Assembly (NCBI RefSeq): GCF_014218705.1
Contig: NZ_JABBJF010000001.1
Span: forward strand, 1-64,000
DNA: 64,000 bases
Reading direction: 5' to 3'
DNA from: Kluyvera sichuanensis
Lineage (GTDB): Bacteria; Pseudomonadota; Gammaproteobacteria; Enterobacterales; Enterobacteriaceae
This document shows, piece by piece, positions 7,864 through 17,446 of the stretch (position 1 is the first letter of the stretch; each line of letters starts with the position of its first letter). The notes beneath the pieces were generated by a model, which did no database searches, was not told the origin of the DNA, and was given only the letters and a program-made list of their open reading frames with translations. A program made the position numbers and the translations under genes.

Positions 7864-8883
7864 TTATTCGACCCGTTGGGCGCTAATTTCCGGGCGATGA
7901 CGGAATTTTTTATCCTGATACATTTCGCTGTCGGCGGCGCGAAGCGCGCTGTCAGGGTCCATCAGGTGTGGATCGACCACAACGGCACCAATGCTAGCAC
8001 CGGGATAGTGAATCAACGTGTCGCCGAGCAGGTAATCGCCAACCAGGAGTTGACGCAGCGTTTCGGCAAACTGCTCAAGCTGCACCGTCGCGCGGGCAAG
8101 GGTAGCGACCATAAACTCATCGCCACCCAGTCTGCCAAGCTGGTCATCAGGCGAGATGCCGAGCTTTAGCCGCTGGCCCACCTGCTGTAAAAACGCATCG
8201 CCAGCCTGATGGCCGTAGCAGTCGTTGATCATCTTAAATTTATCGAGGTCGATAAACGCCAGCAGCACCGAATGGTTCAGATGCCGGGCGAGGGAGAACA
8301 AGGTCTCCAGATTTTCAAACACCGCACGGCGGTTCGGTAGGCCGGTCAGCGCGTCGGTGTAGGAGTGATAAATCAGCGCGGCGTTAGCTTCCTGAAGCTG
8401 CGAAACCAGCGACTCTTTTTCGATATAGCGGGCAATGATACTGGCAAACAACTGCAACACATGCTCGCTGTTAAAGCTGAGCGGCTTTTGTTGGGTGCTG
8501 GTGGCGCACAGGGTGCCGTACAGGGAGCCGTCGGTCAGATGGATAGGCGTGCTGAGGAAGGTGGTGATCCCCAGCGCTTTTGCCGCATCGCAGTCGGCCC
8601 ACTGCTCAGGTACGTGGTCGCTGTAAAAACAGCCGTCGGCCATGGCGCGCTTGCACAGAGTGTCGCCCCAGGGGACGGAGAAGTTTTCCGGGATGTTCAT
8701 CTCGCCGCTGTTGCGCGAGTATACGATGTGCTGCAGGTCGGCCTGAGTATCAATTTTCGTCAGATAGGTGGATTCCATATTGGTCACCAGTTCAAGCATC
8801 TCAAGCAGTTGGCGAACAAGACTCTCAAGCGATTGTTCAGAGGCAAGCGTTTGTGATACCCGGGCAAGAATAATATCTGACAT
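7864..8883 (-). CDS. dgcP: Diguanylate cyclase DgcP (GAF-GGDEF)
   Basis: 339 residues, cytoplasmic. The N-terminal ~170 residues are a GAF domain; the opening LARVSQTLASEQSLESLVRQ matches E. coli YeaP/DgcP closely. The C-terminal half is a GGDEF domain with DALTGLPNRRA, FIDLDKFKMINDCYGH and the intact active loop RLGGDEF, so c-di-GMP synthesis is expected. In E. coli the GAF domain is needed for polar localisation and activity (family knowledge). The neighbours yoaK and yoaJ follow on the same strand. No repressive RxxD motif was seen. Confidence 0.95.
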   Translation of the reverse strand: MSDIILARVSQTLASEQSLESLVRQLLEMLELVTNMESTYLTKIDTQADLQHIVYSRNSGEMNIPENFSVPWGDTLCKRAMADGCFYSDHVPEQWADCDAAKALGITTFLSTPIHLTDGSLYGTLCATSTQQKPLSFNSEHVLQLFASIIARYIEKESLVSQLQEANAALIYHSYTDALTGLPNRRAVFENLETLFSLARHLNHSVLLAFIDLDKFKMINDCYGHQAGDAFLQQVGQRLKLGISPDDQLGRLGGDEFMVATLARATVQLEQFAETLRQLLVGDYLLGDTLIHYPGASIGAVVVDPHLMDPDSALRAADSEMYQDKKFRHRPEISAQRVE

Positions 8884-9035
8884 GAAAACAAGGGTCCCTA
8901 CGATAGCGTGAGTGGTGGTTTTTCGCCCTAAATGAAATCCGGACTCACTAAATTTTATACATTATGTATCCAGAACGTAAGCACTGTGTGGCTAAAAGGT
9001 GTGTAACGGAAGGTTATCTGTTTCTTATTACAGAT

Positions 9036-9131
9036 AAAAAAAGCCCCATCGGGGGAGATGGGGCAAAAATAACTCATTGATTATGGAATGTTCTGTTCTC
9101 TGGTCAGTTGAGAACGAGACGTACTTTACGT
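9036..9131 (-). ncRNA. Candidate small RNA (~95 nt) ending in an intrinsic terminator
   Basis: On the minus strand three stem-loops follow one another. The first is GACGTA/TACGTC (9118-9132). The second is GTTCTC/GAGAAC. The third is a perfect 8-bp GC-rich stem GCCCCATC/GATGGGGC (9043-9064) followed by seven T residues. A sigma-S-like -10 element sits at 9138-9143, placing the start near 9131, with no open frame worth noting inside. The terminator cannot serve a known gene: yoaF is on the other strand and dgcP starts downstream. The layout is that of an Hfq-type small RNA. I do not match it to a named RNA. Confidence 0.5.
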
Positions 9132-9137
9132 CGCAAA

Positions 9138-9143
9138 AGTGTA
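9138..9143 (-). promoter_or_regulatory. Sigma-S-like -10 element for the candidate small RNA
   Basis: Reads GCTACACTTTT on the minus strand (hexamer TACACT), close to the KCTAYACTT consensus of RpoS promoters. The -35 position (CTCCAT) is poor, as is common for RpoS promoters. Confidence 0.4.
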
Positions 9144-9201
9144 GCTAATTTGAAGAAATTATGGAGTTTAAAGCTAAATTCCAGCGTGAAACCAAGGAGA
9201 A

Positions 9202-9453
9202 ATGATGTCTAGTCGCTACGTTTTACTACTGCCTCTACTGCTTGCTGGGTGTGCAAAATCGGCCGAGCCGGATGCACCACCACCGCCGCAAATCGGTATG
9301 GCTAATCCTGCTGCGGTGTACTGTCAGCAGAAGGGAGGTGAAAGCATTCGTCAGGTCAATGCTAAGGGTGAGTTCAGTCTCTGTAAGCTGCCGAGTGGCG
9401 AAACGATTGAGGAGTGGGCGCTGTGGCGGCGCGATCATCCGCAGAAAAAATGA
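9202..9453 (+). CDS. yoaF: YoaF-like outer-membrane lipoprotein (DUF333)
   Basis: 83 residues (82 if the second ATG at 9205 is used; the AAGGAG upstream fits either). A lipoprotein signal is clear: a hydrophobic stretch, then the lipobox LLAGC, with Cys at residue 18 as the lipidated residue. The mature part has the DUF333 hemolysin-like signature (NPAAVYCQQKGG, then SLCKLPSGETIEEWAL) containing two Cys. It agrees with E. coli YoaF in size and position near yeaO. Function unknown. Confidence 0.85.
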   Translation: MMSSRYVLLLPLLLAGCAKSAEPDAPPPPQIGMANPAAVYCQQKGGESIRQVNAKGEFSLCKLPSGETIEEWALWRRDHPQKK

Positions 9454-9513
9454 CAGTACATTCCTTATCCAGTACACTGCGCCTCCAGGATAATTCTGAT
9501 TAACGAGAGACGT

Positions 9514-9819
9514 ATGTTTTCGCTGAAGCCGGGCACCATCGCCATTATTATCGGTGCCCGTACCGCCGCTGGCCGAGCCAATATCGGCAAGAGTGTTGAA
9601 CTGTTTGCGCTGATTAAGCCAGGAGAACGCTGTCTGAACCCGGTTAACGGGCTGATGACAGAACTGGCCGCCGATTCGCCGCGTGCGCTATGGCTGGTGA
9701 CCGGTGAAGTGAGCGCGGGTGAAGGGCAGCAGGGCTTCGCTTTTGTGCGTTCAGAATATTTGCTGCCGTTAACGCCGGATGCGCTGATGGCGCAGGAGCA
9801 GGCTGCTCTAGTGGGGTAA
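9514..9819 (+). CDS. Unrecognised 101-aa protein
   Basis: 101 residues starting MFSLKPGTIAIIIGART, with a GAGA ribosome site 5 bases upstream. It lies 60 bases after yoaF on the same strand and could share its transcript. The sequence is compact, mixed alpha/beta, without a signal peptide or membrane helix. The opening (a beta-strand rich KPGTIAIII, then later LWLVTGEVSAGEGQQGFAFVRSEYLLPL) suggests a small barrel domain. No enzyme motif and no family recognised. Codon use and GC match the core genes. Confidence 0.7.
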   Translation: MFSLKPGTIAIIIGARTAAGRANIGKSVELFALIKPGERCLNPVNGLMTELAADSPRALWLVTGEVSAGEGQQGFAFVRSEYLLPLTPDALMAQEQAALVG

Positions 9820-9843
9820 CGCGATGCCCGTAGACATCGCGTT
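9818..9843 (+). terminator. Hairpin between convergent genes (9.8 kb)
   Basis: AACGCGATG / CATCGCGTT, a 9-bp perfect stem starting at the stop codon of the 101-aa protein gene and ending just before the yeaO stop. It may serve both convergent transcripts; the T-tract is only two bases. Confidence 0.45.
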
Positions 9844-9849
9844 CAGGCG

Positions 9850-10194
9850 CTAGCGATTTTTCAGCCAGTCGGCCAGCACGCGCGCGTGGTTTTGCGCGGT
9901 GTTCGCGGCGGCATAAATCAGCGTTAGTCCCTGCTTTTGCGCGATGTCGGCCAGGCGCTGGCCTACATCCTGATGGTGCGAAAGCTCTTCGCGGTAGTGC
10001 TGGCAGAAGGTGGCAAAGTCGATAACCTCGCCGTGATAAGCCTTACGCAGCTCGGCTGAAGGGGCAAGGTCTTTGCACCATTCATCGTAGATAAGGTTTT
10101 CCTTTTTGATACCACGTGGCCACAACCGGTCCACCAGAACACGGTAACCATCGTCAGGTGCTGCGTCGTCATATACGCGTTTACACTGGATCAT
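9850..10194 (-). CDS. yeaO: DUF488 family protein YeaO
   Basis: 114 residues from the ATG at 10194, chosen because GGGAGG lies 6 bases upstream and because the product then starts MIQCKRVYDD, like E. coli YeaO (115 aa). A longer in-frame start at 10230 is rejected. Conserved features are VLVDRLWPRGIKKE, WCKDLAPS and LRKAYHG, typical of DUF488. Cytoplasmic; function not established. It is transcribed alone and convergently with the 101-aa protein gene. Confidence 0.92.
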   Translation of the reverse strand: MIQCKRVYDDAAPDDGYRVLVDRLWPRGIKKENLIYDEWCKDLAPSAELRKAYHGEVIDFATFCQHYREELSHHQDVGQRLADIAQKQGLTLIYAAANTAQNHARVLADWLKNR

Positions 10195-10331
10195 ATCCTT
10201 CCTCCCTTGTTCCATTCGACCATACCACAAAGATTGGTTGTGTTCGCCCTCTGGGTATTGCTAAAGCGTGACGACATCGCTAGTCTGAGGCTCCTTATGC
10301 CGTTCGAAACGTCTGCACATAAGGACCTCTC

Positions 10332-11039
10332 ATGGAAAACTCTGCACTGACCCCCGTTCTTCGCATTGCCCTCGTGGGCGACTATAACGCTGATGTGATT
10401 GCTCATCAGGCGATCCCGCTGGCGCTTGACGATGCCGCCGCGGTGCTGGAAGTGCCCGTTGAATATCGCTGGGTTGCCACGCGTGATGTGCACAGCGCCG
10501 ATAGCCTCGCTGACTTTGATGGTATCTGGCTGGTGCCTGCCAGCCCGTACCAGAATACCGAAGGGGCATTAATCGCCGTACGCTACGCCCGCGAAAACAG
10601 CCTGCCGTTTCTCGGCACCTGCGGTGGGTTCCAGCACGCTATTCTGGAGTACGCGCGCAACGTGATGGGTTGGGAAGATGCGGCTCATGCGGAAACGGAT
10701 ACCGAAGGCCGGATGGTGATTGCGCCGCTGACCTGCTCACTGGTGGAAAAGAGCGACACCATTGAACTGCGTGCCAATACGCTGATTGCGCGCGCTTATG
10801 GCCGCGACAGCATCGAAGAGGGCTATCACTGCAACTACGGTATCTCCGCCGACTTCGCCGAGGCGCTGAAATCGCTGCCGCTGCGGGTAACCGGCTGGGA
10901 CGATAATGGGGATATTCGCGCGGTGGAACTGGTGACGCATCCGTTCTTCGTGGCGACGCTGTTCCAGCACGAGCGTAACGCTCTGGCAGGACGTCCGGCG
11001 CCGCTGGTGCAGGCATTCCTGCACGCCGCCGCCCAGTAA
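10332..11039 (+). CDS. Stand-alone CTP-synthase-like glutamine amidotransferase
   Basis: 235 residues, with AAGGA 7 bases before the ATG. It resembles only the C-terminal class I glutamine amidotransferase half of CTP synthase; the N-terminal synthase (amidoligase) half is absent. The nucleophile loop is visible as FLGTCGGFQHAILEYARNVMG, with Cys in the position that is Cys (sometimes selenocysteine) in relatives called CTP synthase C-terminal region-related proteins. A His and Glu late in the protein (THPFFVATLFQHE) would complete the triad. Substrate and partner are unknown: presumably it hydrolyses glutamine or a related amide. It lies alone, followed by a REP-like repeat. Confidence 0.8.
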   Translation: MENSALTPVLRIALVGDYNADVIAHQAIPLALDDAAAVLEVPVEYRWVATRDVHSADSLADFDGIWLVPASPYQNTEGALIAVRYARENSLPFLGTCGGFQHAILEYARNVMGWEDAAHAETDTEGRMVIAPLTCSLVEKSDTIELRANTLIARAYGRDSIEEGYHCNYGISADFAEALKSLPLRVTGWDDNGDIRAVELVTHPFFVATLFQHERNALAGRPAPLVQAFLHAAAQ

Positions 11040-11044
11040 AAAAA

Positions 11045-11111
11045 GTAGCCCGGACGAGGCGGTACGCCGACTCCGGGATTTCCCCGGCGTCGCTTCGCTC
11101 GGCCGGGCTAC
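11045..11111. repeat. REP-like palindromic pair
   Basis: Begins GTAGCCCGGACGAGGC and ends GGCCGGGCTAC in inverted orientation. The same GTAGCCCGG/CCGGGCTAC ends occur at 34276-34370 and 45850-45919, and a half unit at 13670-13698. Always intergenic and between gene ends. Confidence 0.85.
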
Positions 11112-11114
11112 GTG

Positions 11115-12305
11115 TTATTCGACGTTAATCTCTCTGTCTCGTCCGGCAAGCCCGCCGAACACCGCCATCACCAGCGCAATGATCGCCACTGCCATCAACG
11201 AAAGATGCCATGCGCCGGTTGCATCGTGAATTTTCCCCATCAGCGGAGGCCCACAGGCGGCCAGCAGATACCCCACCGCCTGCGCCATCCCCGAAAGTGC
11301 CGCGGCCTGGTGCGCCGAGCTGGCGCGCAACCCGATAAAAGTCAGGCCCAGAATCATTGTGGCACCAGAGCCAAAGCCAAAGATAACCGTCCAGAGCACC
11401 GCCTGTGAGGGAAAGAGCCAGTAGCCCAGCGCGCTGACGGCGCACATCAACGCTACGGTAATGGCGATCCCTCGTTGATCCTTCATCCGATGCAGGATCA
11501 GCGGCACCACAAAACCGGGGGCGGCGGTGGCGAGTTGCAGGAGGCCGTGCAGAGAACCGGCATGCGCTTCGCTGTAGCCCTGGCTAATCAGAATCGCCGG
11601 CAGCCAGCCAATAATCACGTAGTAGACCAGCGAGTTCAGACCCAGGAACAGCGTCACCTGCCAGGCCAGCGCCGAGCGCCAGATGCCGCGGTTATGCATG
11701 GCTCCGCTGCCGGAGATGGCCGTAGTTTTTGCAGCTCTCCACTGCGGCAGCCAGAACAGCAGCGCCAGTACCGGGAAGACCATCAGCATCAGCAGCGCGC
11801 CGCGCCAGCCAAAGCCGCTAAGCGCAATCGGCACCACCAGTGCAGAACCGAGTGCCGCCGCCGCGCCCATCGTCACCGAATACGCGCCGGTAAACTTCGC
11901 CACCTGCGAAGCAAAATCACGTTTGATTAACCCAGGCAGCAGCACGTTGCCCAGCGCAATTCCGCAGCCAATGATGGCGGTGCCAGTAAACATCAGCGTC
12001 ACCGACGGCAGGGAGCGCACGGCAATTCCGGCGCAAATCAGCAGCATGGCGATAAACAGGCTGCGTTCCATACCGATGCGACGGGCAACCCCGGCGGCCA
12101 GCGGAGAGACGAGACCAAACGCCAGCAGCGGCAGGGTGGTTAACAGCCCGGTTTGTGCGGTGGTCAGGCCATATTCATCGCGAATGGCGTCGAGCAAAGG
12201 TGCGGCGCCGGTAAAGGTGACGCGCAGCGTCGAGGCAATCAATAAAATACCAATAATCAGCAGCCAGCGGCGGCTGGCAGACGTCGTAACTTCAGACATA
12301 GTCAT
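11115..12305 (-). CDS. nimT: MFS transporter NimT (YeaN)
   Basis: 396 residues with about twelve hydrophobic segments, a CynX/NimT-type major facilitator. In E. coli NimT exports 2-nitroimidazole and is controlled by the divergent AraC-type regulator NimR. Here the same divergent pair (91-bp intergenic) is kept. Sequence landmarks are the N-terminal FTGAAPLLDAIRDEYGL and the loop VARRIGMERS between helices 2 and 3. Inner membrane. The annotated start ATG may be preceded by a closely placed in-frame alternative. Confidence 0.88.
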   Translation of the reverse strand: MTMSEVTTSASRRWLLIIGILLIASTLRVTFTGAAPLLDAIRDEYGLTTAQTGLLTTLPLLAFGLVSPLAAGVARRIGMERSLFIAMLLICAGIAVRSLPSVTLMFTGTAIIGCGIALGNVLLPGLIKRDFASQVAKFTGAYSVTMGAAAALGSALVVPIALSGFGWRGALLMLMVFPVLALLFWLPQWRAAKTTAISGSGAMHNRGIWRSALAWQVTLFLGLNSLVYYVIIGWLPAILISQGYSEAHAGSLHGLLQLATAAPGFVVPLILHRMKDQRGIAITVALMCAVSALGYWLFPSQAVLWTVIFGFGSGATMILGLTFIGLRASSAHQAAALSGMAQAVGYLLAACGPPLMGKIHDATGAWHLSLMAVAIIALVMAVFGGLAGRDREINVE

Positions 12306-12360
12306 CTCGACAAAAGAGTGGGAGCACTACAATACCCGCTTTAGCGGTTGTTGAAATCAA

Positions 12361-12392
12361 GCTAAAATGACATATTATCGCTAAAATCGGAC
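12361..12392. promoter_or_regulatory. Probable NimR operator
   Basis: Two direct copies of GCTAAAAT start at 12361 and 12380 (19 bp apart) in the nimR/nimT intergenic region, the second ending right before the nimR start codon. Direct repeats with about two helical turns spacing are typical AraC-family half-sites; this would regulate nimT and repress nimR. Confidence 0.45.
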
Positions 12393-12395
12393 AAA

Positions 12396-13190
12396 ATGAT
12401 GCTGGGACTCGGATTAGGCGGCTATCACCCGGATAGCCATCAGGATGCCGCCGTGGCGTTTGGGATTCAAGTGGCACAAGGGGAGCAGTACATCCCCCTG
12501 CATCAGCACCGTAAAGGTCAGCTGATCCTCGCGCTACACGGCGCCATTACCTGCGAAGTGGAGAACGCTTTATGGATGGTGCCGCCGCAGTTTGCGGTGT
12601 GGGTTCCCGGCGAAGTGCCGCACAGCAACCGCGCCACGCCGCAGGCTGAACTGTGCTTTTTGTTTATTGAACCTGGCGCAGCGCAGATGCCGGCGCACTG
12701 CTGCACGCTGAAAATATCGCCGTTGGTGCGCGAGCTGATTCTGTCGCTGGCGCAACGGGATGAAGCGCAACGCCAGCAGCCGGAGACGCAGCGGTTGATT
12801 CAGGTGCTGTTCGATGAACTTCCGCAGCAGCCGGAGCAGCAACTACAGCTACCGGTGTCTGCACACCCTAAAATTCGCCTGATGGTTGAGACCATGGAAG
12901 CCGAGCCTGCCCAGTGGCAGACGCTGGCACAATGGGCCCAGCACTTTGCCATGAGCGAGCGTAACCTCGCCCGACTGGTGGTGAAAGAGACCGGGTTGAA
13001 TTTCCGTCGCTGGCGTCATCAGCTGCAGCTGATCCTTGCGCTGCAAATGCTGGTGCGCGGCCTGAATGTCCAGCAGGTGGCGTTATCGCTGGGCTATGAC
13101 TCCACCACGGCGTTTATCACCATGTTCCGTAAAGGGCTTGGGCAGACGCCGGGGCGCTATCTGGCGGCGCTGACTACGACTTCCCAATAA
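12396..13190 (+). CDS. nimR: AraC-type regulator NimR (YeaM)
   Basis: 264 residues: an N-terminal cupin-like sensing domain ([19 protein letters not shown], about 20-110) and a C-terminal AraC double helix-turn-helix (about 165-260). The second helix-turn-helix is clear in [20 protein letters not shown]. Regulator of the divergent transporter gene. No ribosome site is obvious for the ATG at 12396, so translation may start at 12399 or be leaderless-like. The 3' end overlaps the convergent yeaL by 17 bases. Confidence 0.88.
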   Translation: MMLGLGLGGYHPDSHQDAAVAFGIQVAQGEQYIPLHQHRKGQLILALHGAITCEVENALWMVPPQFAVWVPGEVPHSNRATPQAELCFLFIEPGAAQMPAHCCTLKISPLVRELILSLAQRDEAQRQQPETQRLIQVLFDELPQQPEQQLQLPVSAHPKIRLMVETMEAEPAQWQTLAQWAQHFAMSERNLARLVVKETGLNFRRWRHQLQLILALQMLVRGLNVQQVALSLGYDSTTAFITMFRKGLGQTPGRYLAALTTTSQ

Positions 13191-13620
13191 GCAGCGACAC
13201 CAGGCCCGCCGCAATCAGCGGCCCCACCGGCACGCCGCGAAACAGCGCCACGCCCAGCACGGTGCCAATCAATAGCCCGGCCACCAGATGCGGCTGAGTG
13301 CCCATCAGCGTCACGCCGCGCCCACCGAGCCACGAGACAAATACGCCGACGCCGATAGCGACCAGCGATTTCCAGTTGGCGAAAGAGTGGATCAGCGTCG
13401 AGGCTGGCAGCGTGCCGCTGGCGATAGGGGCCATTACGCTGATGGTCAGAATGATAATCCCGATGCTGAGCCCCTGCTTCTCGACCCACGGGAAAAAGGT
13501 GCTGAGCGGGGTGACGCGAAGAATAATCAGAACCAGAATGGAGACGGCGACGGTGGTGTTGTGACTAATAAAGCCCAGCGCCGCCAGACCCAGAAGGATC
13601 AGTAGGGTGGTATCGATCAT
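13174..13620 (-). CDS. yeaL: UPF0756 membrane protein YeaL
   Basis: 148 residues, the same length as E. coli YeaL and almost the same sequence ([33 protein letters not shown]). About four transmembrane segments; ends in [15 protein letters not shown]. Inner membrane. Function unknown. It overlaps the 3' end of nimR by 17 bases. Confidence 0.95.
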   Translation of the reverse strand: MIDTTLLILLGLAALGFISHNTTVAVSILVLIILRVTPLSTFFPWVEKQGLSIGIIILTISVMAPIASGTLPASTLIHSFANWKSLVAIGVGVFVSWLGGRGVTLMGTQPHLVAGLLIGTVLGVALFRGVPVGPLIAAGLVSLLIGKS

Positions 13621-13669
13621 AAAACGGTAATCCTTGCCAGAAAGCGAAAAAGAGCGTGCATTATCGTCT

Positions 13670-13698
13670 CCCGGCGTCGCGGCGCTCGGCCGGGCTAC
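13670..13698. repeat. Single REP-like unit
   Basis: CCCGGCGTCG...GGCCGGGCTAC, the same unit found as the right half of the 11045-11111 pair. Located in the yeaL-yeaK gap. Confidence 0.75.
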
Positions 13699-13871
13699 TT
13701 GTAAGTCACTCTACTGTACGCAAGAAGCGGGGCGTAGACAGGTCTTTTTCAATCTTTGGCGAGGATTTCAGGCATTTGCCTGATTATTTAACCAATACCG
13801 TTATTAATGGGCTGCCTTTACGAATAAACAGCGGAATCGTCTCCGGTACTGAATCGAAACGATAGCGGTAA

Positions 13872-13902
13872 GCCGGATAAGGCGGTTACGCCGCTATCCG
13901 GC
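13872..13902. repeat. REP-like palindrome, second type
   Basis: GCCGGATAAGGCGG...CCGCTATCCGGC: an imperfect palindrome like the classic enterobacterial REP (GCCGGATGCGGCGTAA). It lies 13 bases after the yeaK stop codon. Between the two repeats (13700-13870) I see no gene, and no counterpart of yoaI. Confidence 0.75.
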
Positions 13903-13914
13903 AATGGCTTGCTG

Positions 13915-14415
13915 TCAGGAGTGACGGCGGAAGGCAACCAGTTCCGGCTGGGCAATGCGCAGGTAATCTTCGGTATTGAGGATCACCGATTTTTCGAGGC
14001 TACCGGCGTTAAAGGCGATCTCTTCAAAGCGGTCAAACAGCAGCGGGTCGGCGATGAGACGCAAAGATGGATGGAAGCTGAACGGCGGGATGGCGCCAAA
14101 CACGCAGGCGGTGAGGGCATCCACTTCTGCCGGGCTTGCCAGCGACGCTTTCAGGCCACCGATATGCTGCGCCAACTGCGCGAGGTCGGCCTGCTGGTCA
14201 GCAGCGAGGATCGCCAGCACGTGCTGGCTCACGCCGTTGCCTTTCACTTTGCACACCAGCGCTTTTGCTCCCTGGCCTAATGCGGTGCCGCGAATTTCAG
14301 AAACCGCTTCGCATTTACCGACCGCCTCGTGTGCCATCACGCGATAGCGGGCCTGATGGTGGTCGAGCAGGTTCAGCAGTTGTTGGTGAATATTGGCCGC
14401 GACGGGCTCAATCAT
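13915..14415 (-). CDS. yeaK: Aminoacyl-tRNA deacylase YeaK (YbaK/ProX family)
   Basis: 166 residues of the YbaK/ProRS-editing domain family. E. coli YeaK hydrolyses mischarged Ser/Thr-tRNA (family knowledge). Landmarks are the conserved Lys in ALVCKVKGNG, the GAIPPFSF loop and the closing SLEKSVILNTEDYL. Cytoplasmic trans-editing factor. The start codon overlaps the 3' end of dgcJ by eight bases on the same strand, so the two are translationally linked, as in E. coli. Confidence 0.93.
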   Translation of the reverse strand: MIEPVAANIHQQLLNLLDHHQARYRVMAHEAVGKCEAVSEIRGTALGQGAKALVCKVKGNGVSQHVLAILAADQQADLAQLAQHIGGLKASLASPAEVDALTACVFGAIPPFSFHPSLRLIADPLLFDRFEEIAFNAGSLEKSVILNTEDYLRIAQPELVAFRRHS

Positions 14416-15919
14416 GGTGTTCTCTCCTGTGTTCCGCCGAAAGCGTGCGGCTACGCTGTTTTTTATGCTGATAGAGGCGCTGGTCGGCGATTTTCATCGC
14501 CTCCTCAAGATTATCCCCCAGACGCATTTTATAGGCGCCCCAGGAGAAGCTGACGCGGTTTTCGGTATCGATAATCGCCAGCTGCTCCAGAATTCTGTCG
14601 GTAATCACCTTCGCTTCGGCCTCTTCGTAGTCGATGAGGATAATACAAAATTCATCGCCGCCCAGCCGAACGCCATAGTCGCTTTTACGGATGGTGGCGG
14701 AGATAGCCTGGGCCAGCATGATGATCGCTCGGTCGCCTTCATCGTGGCCCCAGGTATCGTTAATTTGCTTCAGCTTGTCGCAATCGAGGGCGATGACCAC
14801 AATCCCTACGCCCTGTTCTGTCAGGCGCTGCAGTCGCATGCTCTGCACCGATGAAAGAATTTTACGGTTGTATAGCCCGGTGAGGGAATCGCTGATGTTC
14901 TCTTTGCTGACCGTCCGGTAGAGACGGAAATGGGTGCGGACCAGCTGCAATAATGCGGCGGTAGAGGCCAGATAAAACAGGAACAGCTTCCACGAGCTTA
15001 ACAGGAAGTACATCACGTCCAGCGACAGCTCTACGCGCATGTTCTCCGCCAGCGGCCGGGTGTAGTTCACGTAGCTCAGCAGGTGAGAGGCGCTGCGATG
15101 GATAACAATATGGGCGTCGTTGTCGGAATCAATAATTGAGATATCCAGATAGCGCCAGAAATGAGGACGGTCGCGGGTATAGAGAATATCGTGCAGATCC
15201 TGATGCGACAGATCGACCATCACGATCCCCTGCAGGTTTTCATGATGATAAAGTGGTGTTAAAAACGTTAAAATATTCTTATGAGTAAAGGTATCAATAT
15301 AGATACTCGACACCACCGTACGCCCAAGGAATAAGTTTTCGAGGCTCGCTGGCGATATTCCTAGCCGGTCGCCGTAGAGAAAATTCCAGCTGGTTAACGT
15401 TGGGTCGTTAATAGTGACTTGTGAATTGAAATAGATATATTGATTCACGATATCAATATAATAGCGAAAACGTTTTTGCTGTCCTTCTTCATCGGGCAGC
15501 ATCGGTTTCCAGACTTCATTATTCTCAATAGCGGAGTCAAACGCCTCTAAGGCTGGCAGACTCTTTACCCATGTTTCACAGGGTGTTCTTCCGGCGGTGA
15601 GCGACCCTTCCAGCAGCGAGTAGCTCTCGCCGTCAATGTTCAGACCGTTCACTTCACCACGATGCTGCACGCTGGCGCAGGCCCGCAAGGCGGCCTCTGG
15701 GGTAGGCCATTCATCCAGTTTCTGTGCAAACTGAGATATGATCAGCTGGTTTTGATACTTCTCATAGAGAAAGGCCGACTCCCCTTTATCGACGATATAT
15801 CGCATATATTCGGACATATCCCGATGACTGGCGATTAATTCATAAATCAGGAAGGAGGAGGTCAAAATGACAACGCCTGATGAAATGACAAATCGCAGTA
15901 TTTTATTCTGCAGTTTCAT
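14408..15919 (-). CDS. dgcJ: Transmembrane diguanylate cyclase DgcJ (YeaJ)
   Basis: 503 residues, close in length to E. coli YeaJ (496). Transmembrane helix at about 8-28, a periplasmic sensor domain of ~270 residues (LASHRDMSEYMRYIVDKG-like start), a second helix near 305-325, then a GGDEF domain with SDSLTGLYNRKI, ALDCDKLKQINDTWGH and the active loop RLGGDEF. It makes c-di-GMP; in E. coli it affects the motile-to-sessile switch (family knowledge). Followed by yeaK with an 8-base overlap. Confidence 0.95.
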   Translation of the reverse strand: MKLQNKILRFVISSGVVILTSSFLIYELIASHRDMSEYMRYIVDKGESAFLYEKYQNQLIISQFAQKLDEWPTPEAALRACASVQHRGEVNGLNIDGESYSLLEGSLTAGRTPCETWVKSLPALEAFDSAIENNEVWKPMLPDEEGQQKRFRYYIDIVNQYIYFNSQVTINDPTLTSWNFLYGDRLGISPASLENLFLGRTVVSSIYIDTFTHKNILTFLTPLYHHENLQGIVMVDLSHQDLHDILYTRDRPHFWRYLDISIIDSDNDAHIVIHRSASHLLSYVNYTRPLAENMRVELSLDVMYFLLSSWKLFLFYLASTAALLQLVRTHFRLYRTVSKENISDSLTGLYNRKILSSVQSMRLQRLTEQGVGIVVIALDCDKLKQINDTWGHDEGDRAIIMLAQAISATIRKSDYGVRLGGDEFCIILIDYEEAEAKVITDRILEQLAIIDTENRVSFSWGAYKMRLGDNLEEAMKIADQRLYQHKKQRSRTLSAEHRREHHD

Positions 15920-16024
15920 GGTGAAATTAAATGTTCTTCCGTGTCAGCCGGAATTTTAACATGGGAGGCTCGCTATCTCTAGCGATGCATTAGCGATAGA
16001 AATGTTTTGCAAACATCAAGAAGG

Positions 16025-16046
16025 GGCTGTCTCCGAAGAGACAGCC
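16025..16046 (-). terminator. Terminator of the yeaG-yeaH unit
   Basis: Perfect 9-bp stem GGCTGTCTC / GAGACAGCC with a four-base loop, located 9 bases after the yeaH stop; on the minus strand it continues into CCTTCTT. Confidence 0.6.
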
Positions 16047-16054
16047 GAATAACG

Positions 16055-17437
<1,383 letters not shown>

Positions 17438-17446
17438 ACCGTGTGG

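Larger units (their letters stand above)
8884..9201. other. 318-bp gap between dgcP and yoaF
   Basis: Contains the divergent 5' regions of dgcP and yoaF plus a minus-strand, small-RNA-like unit described separately (9036-9143). Nothing else was identified. Confidence 0.5.
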
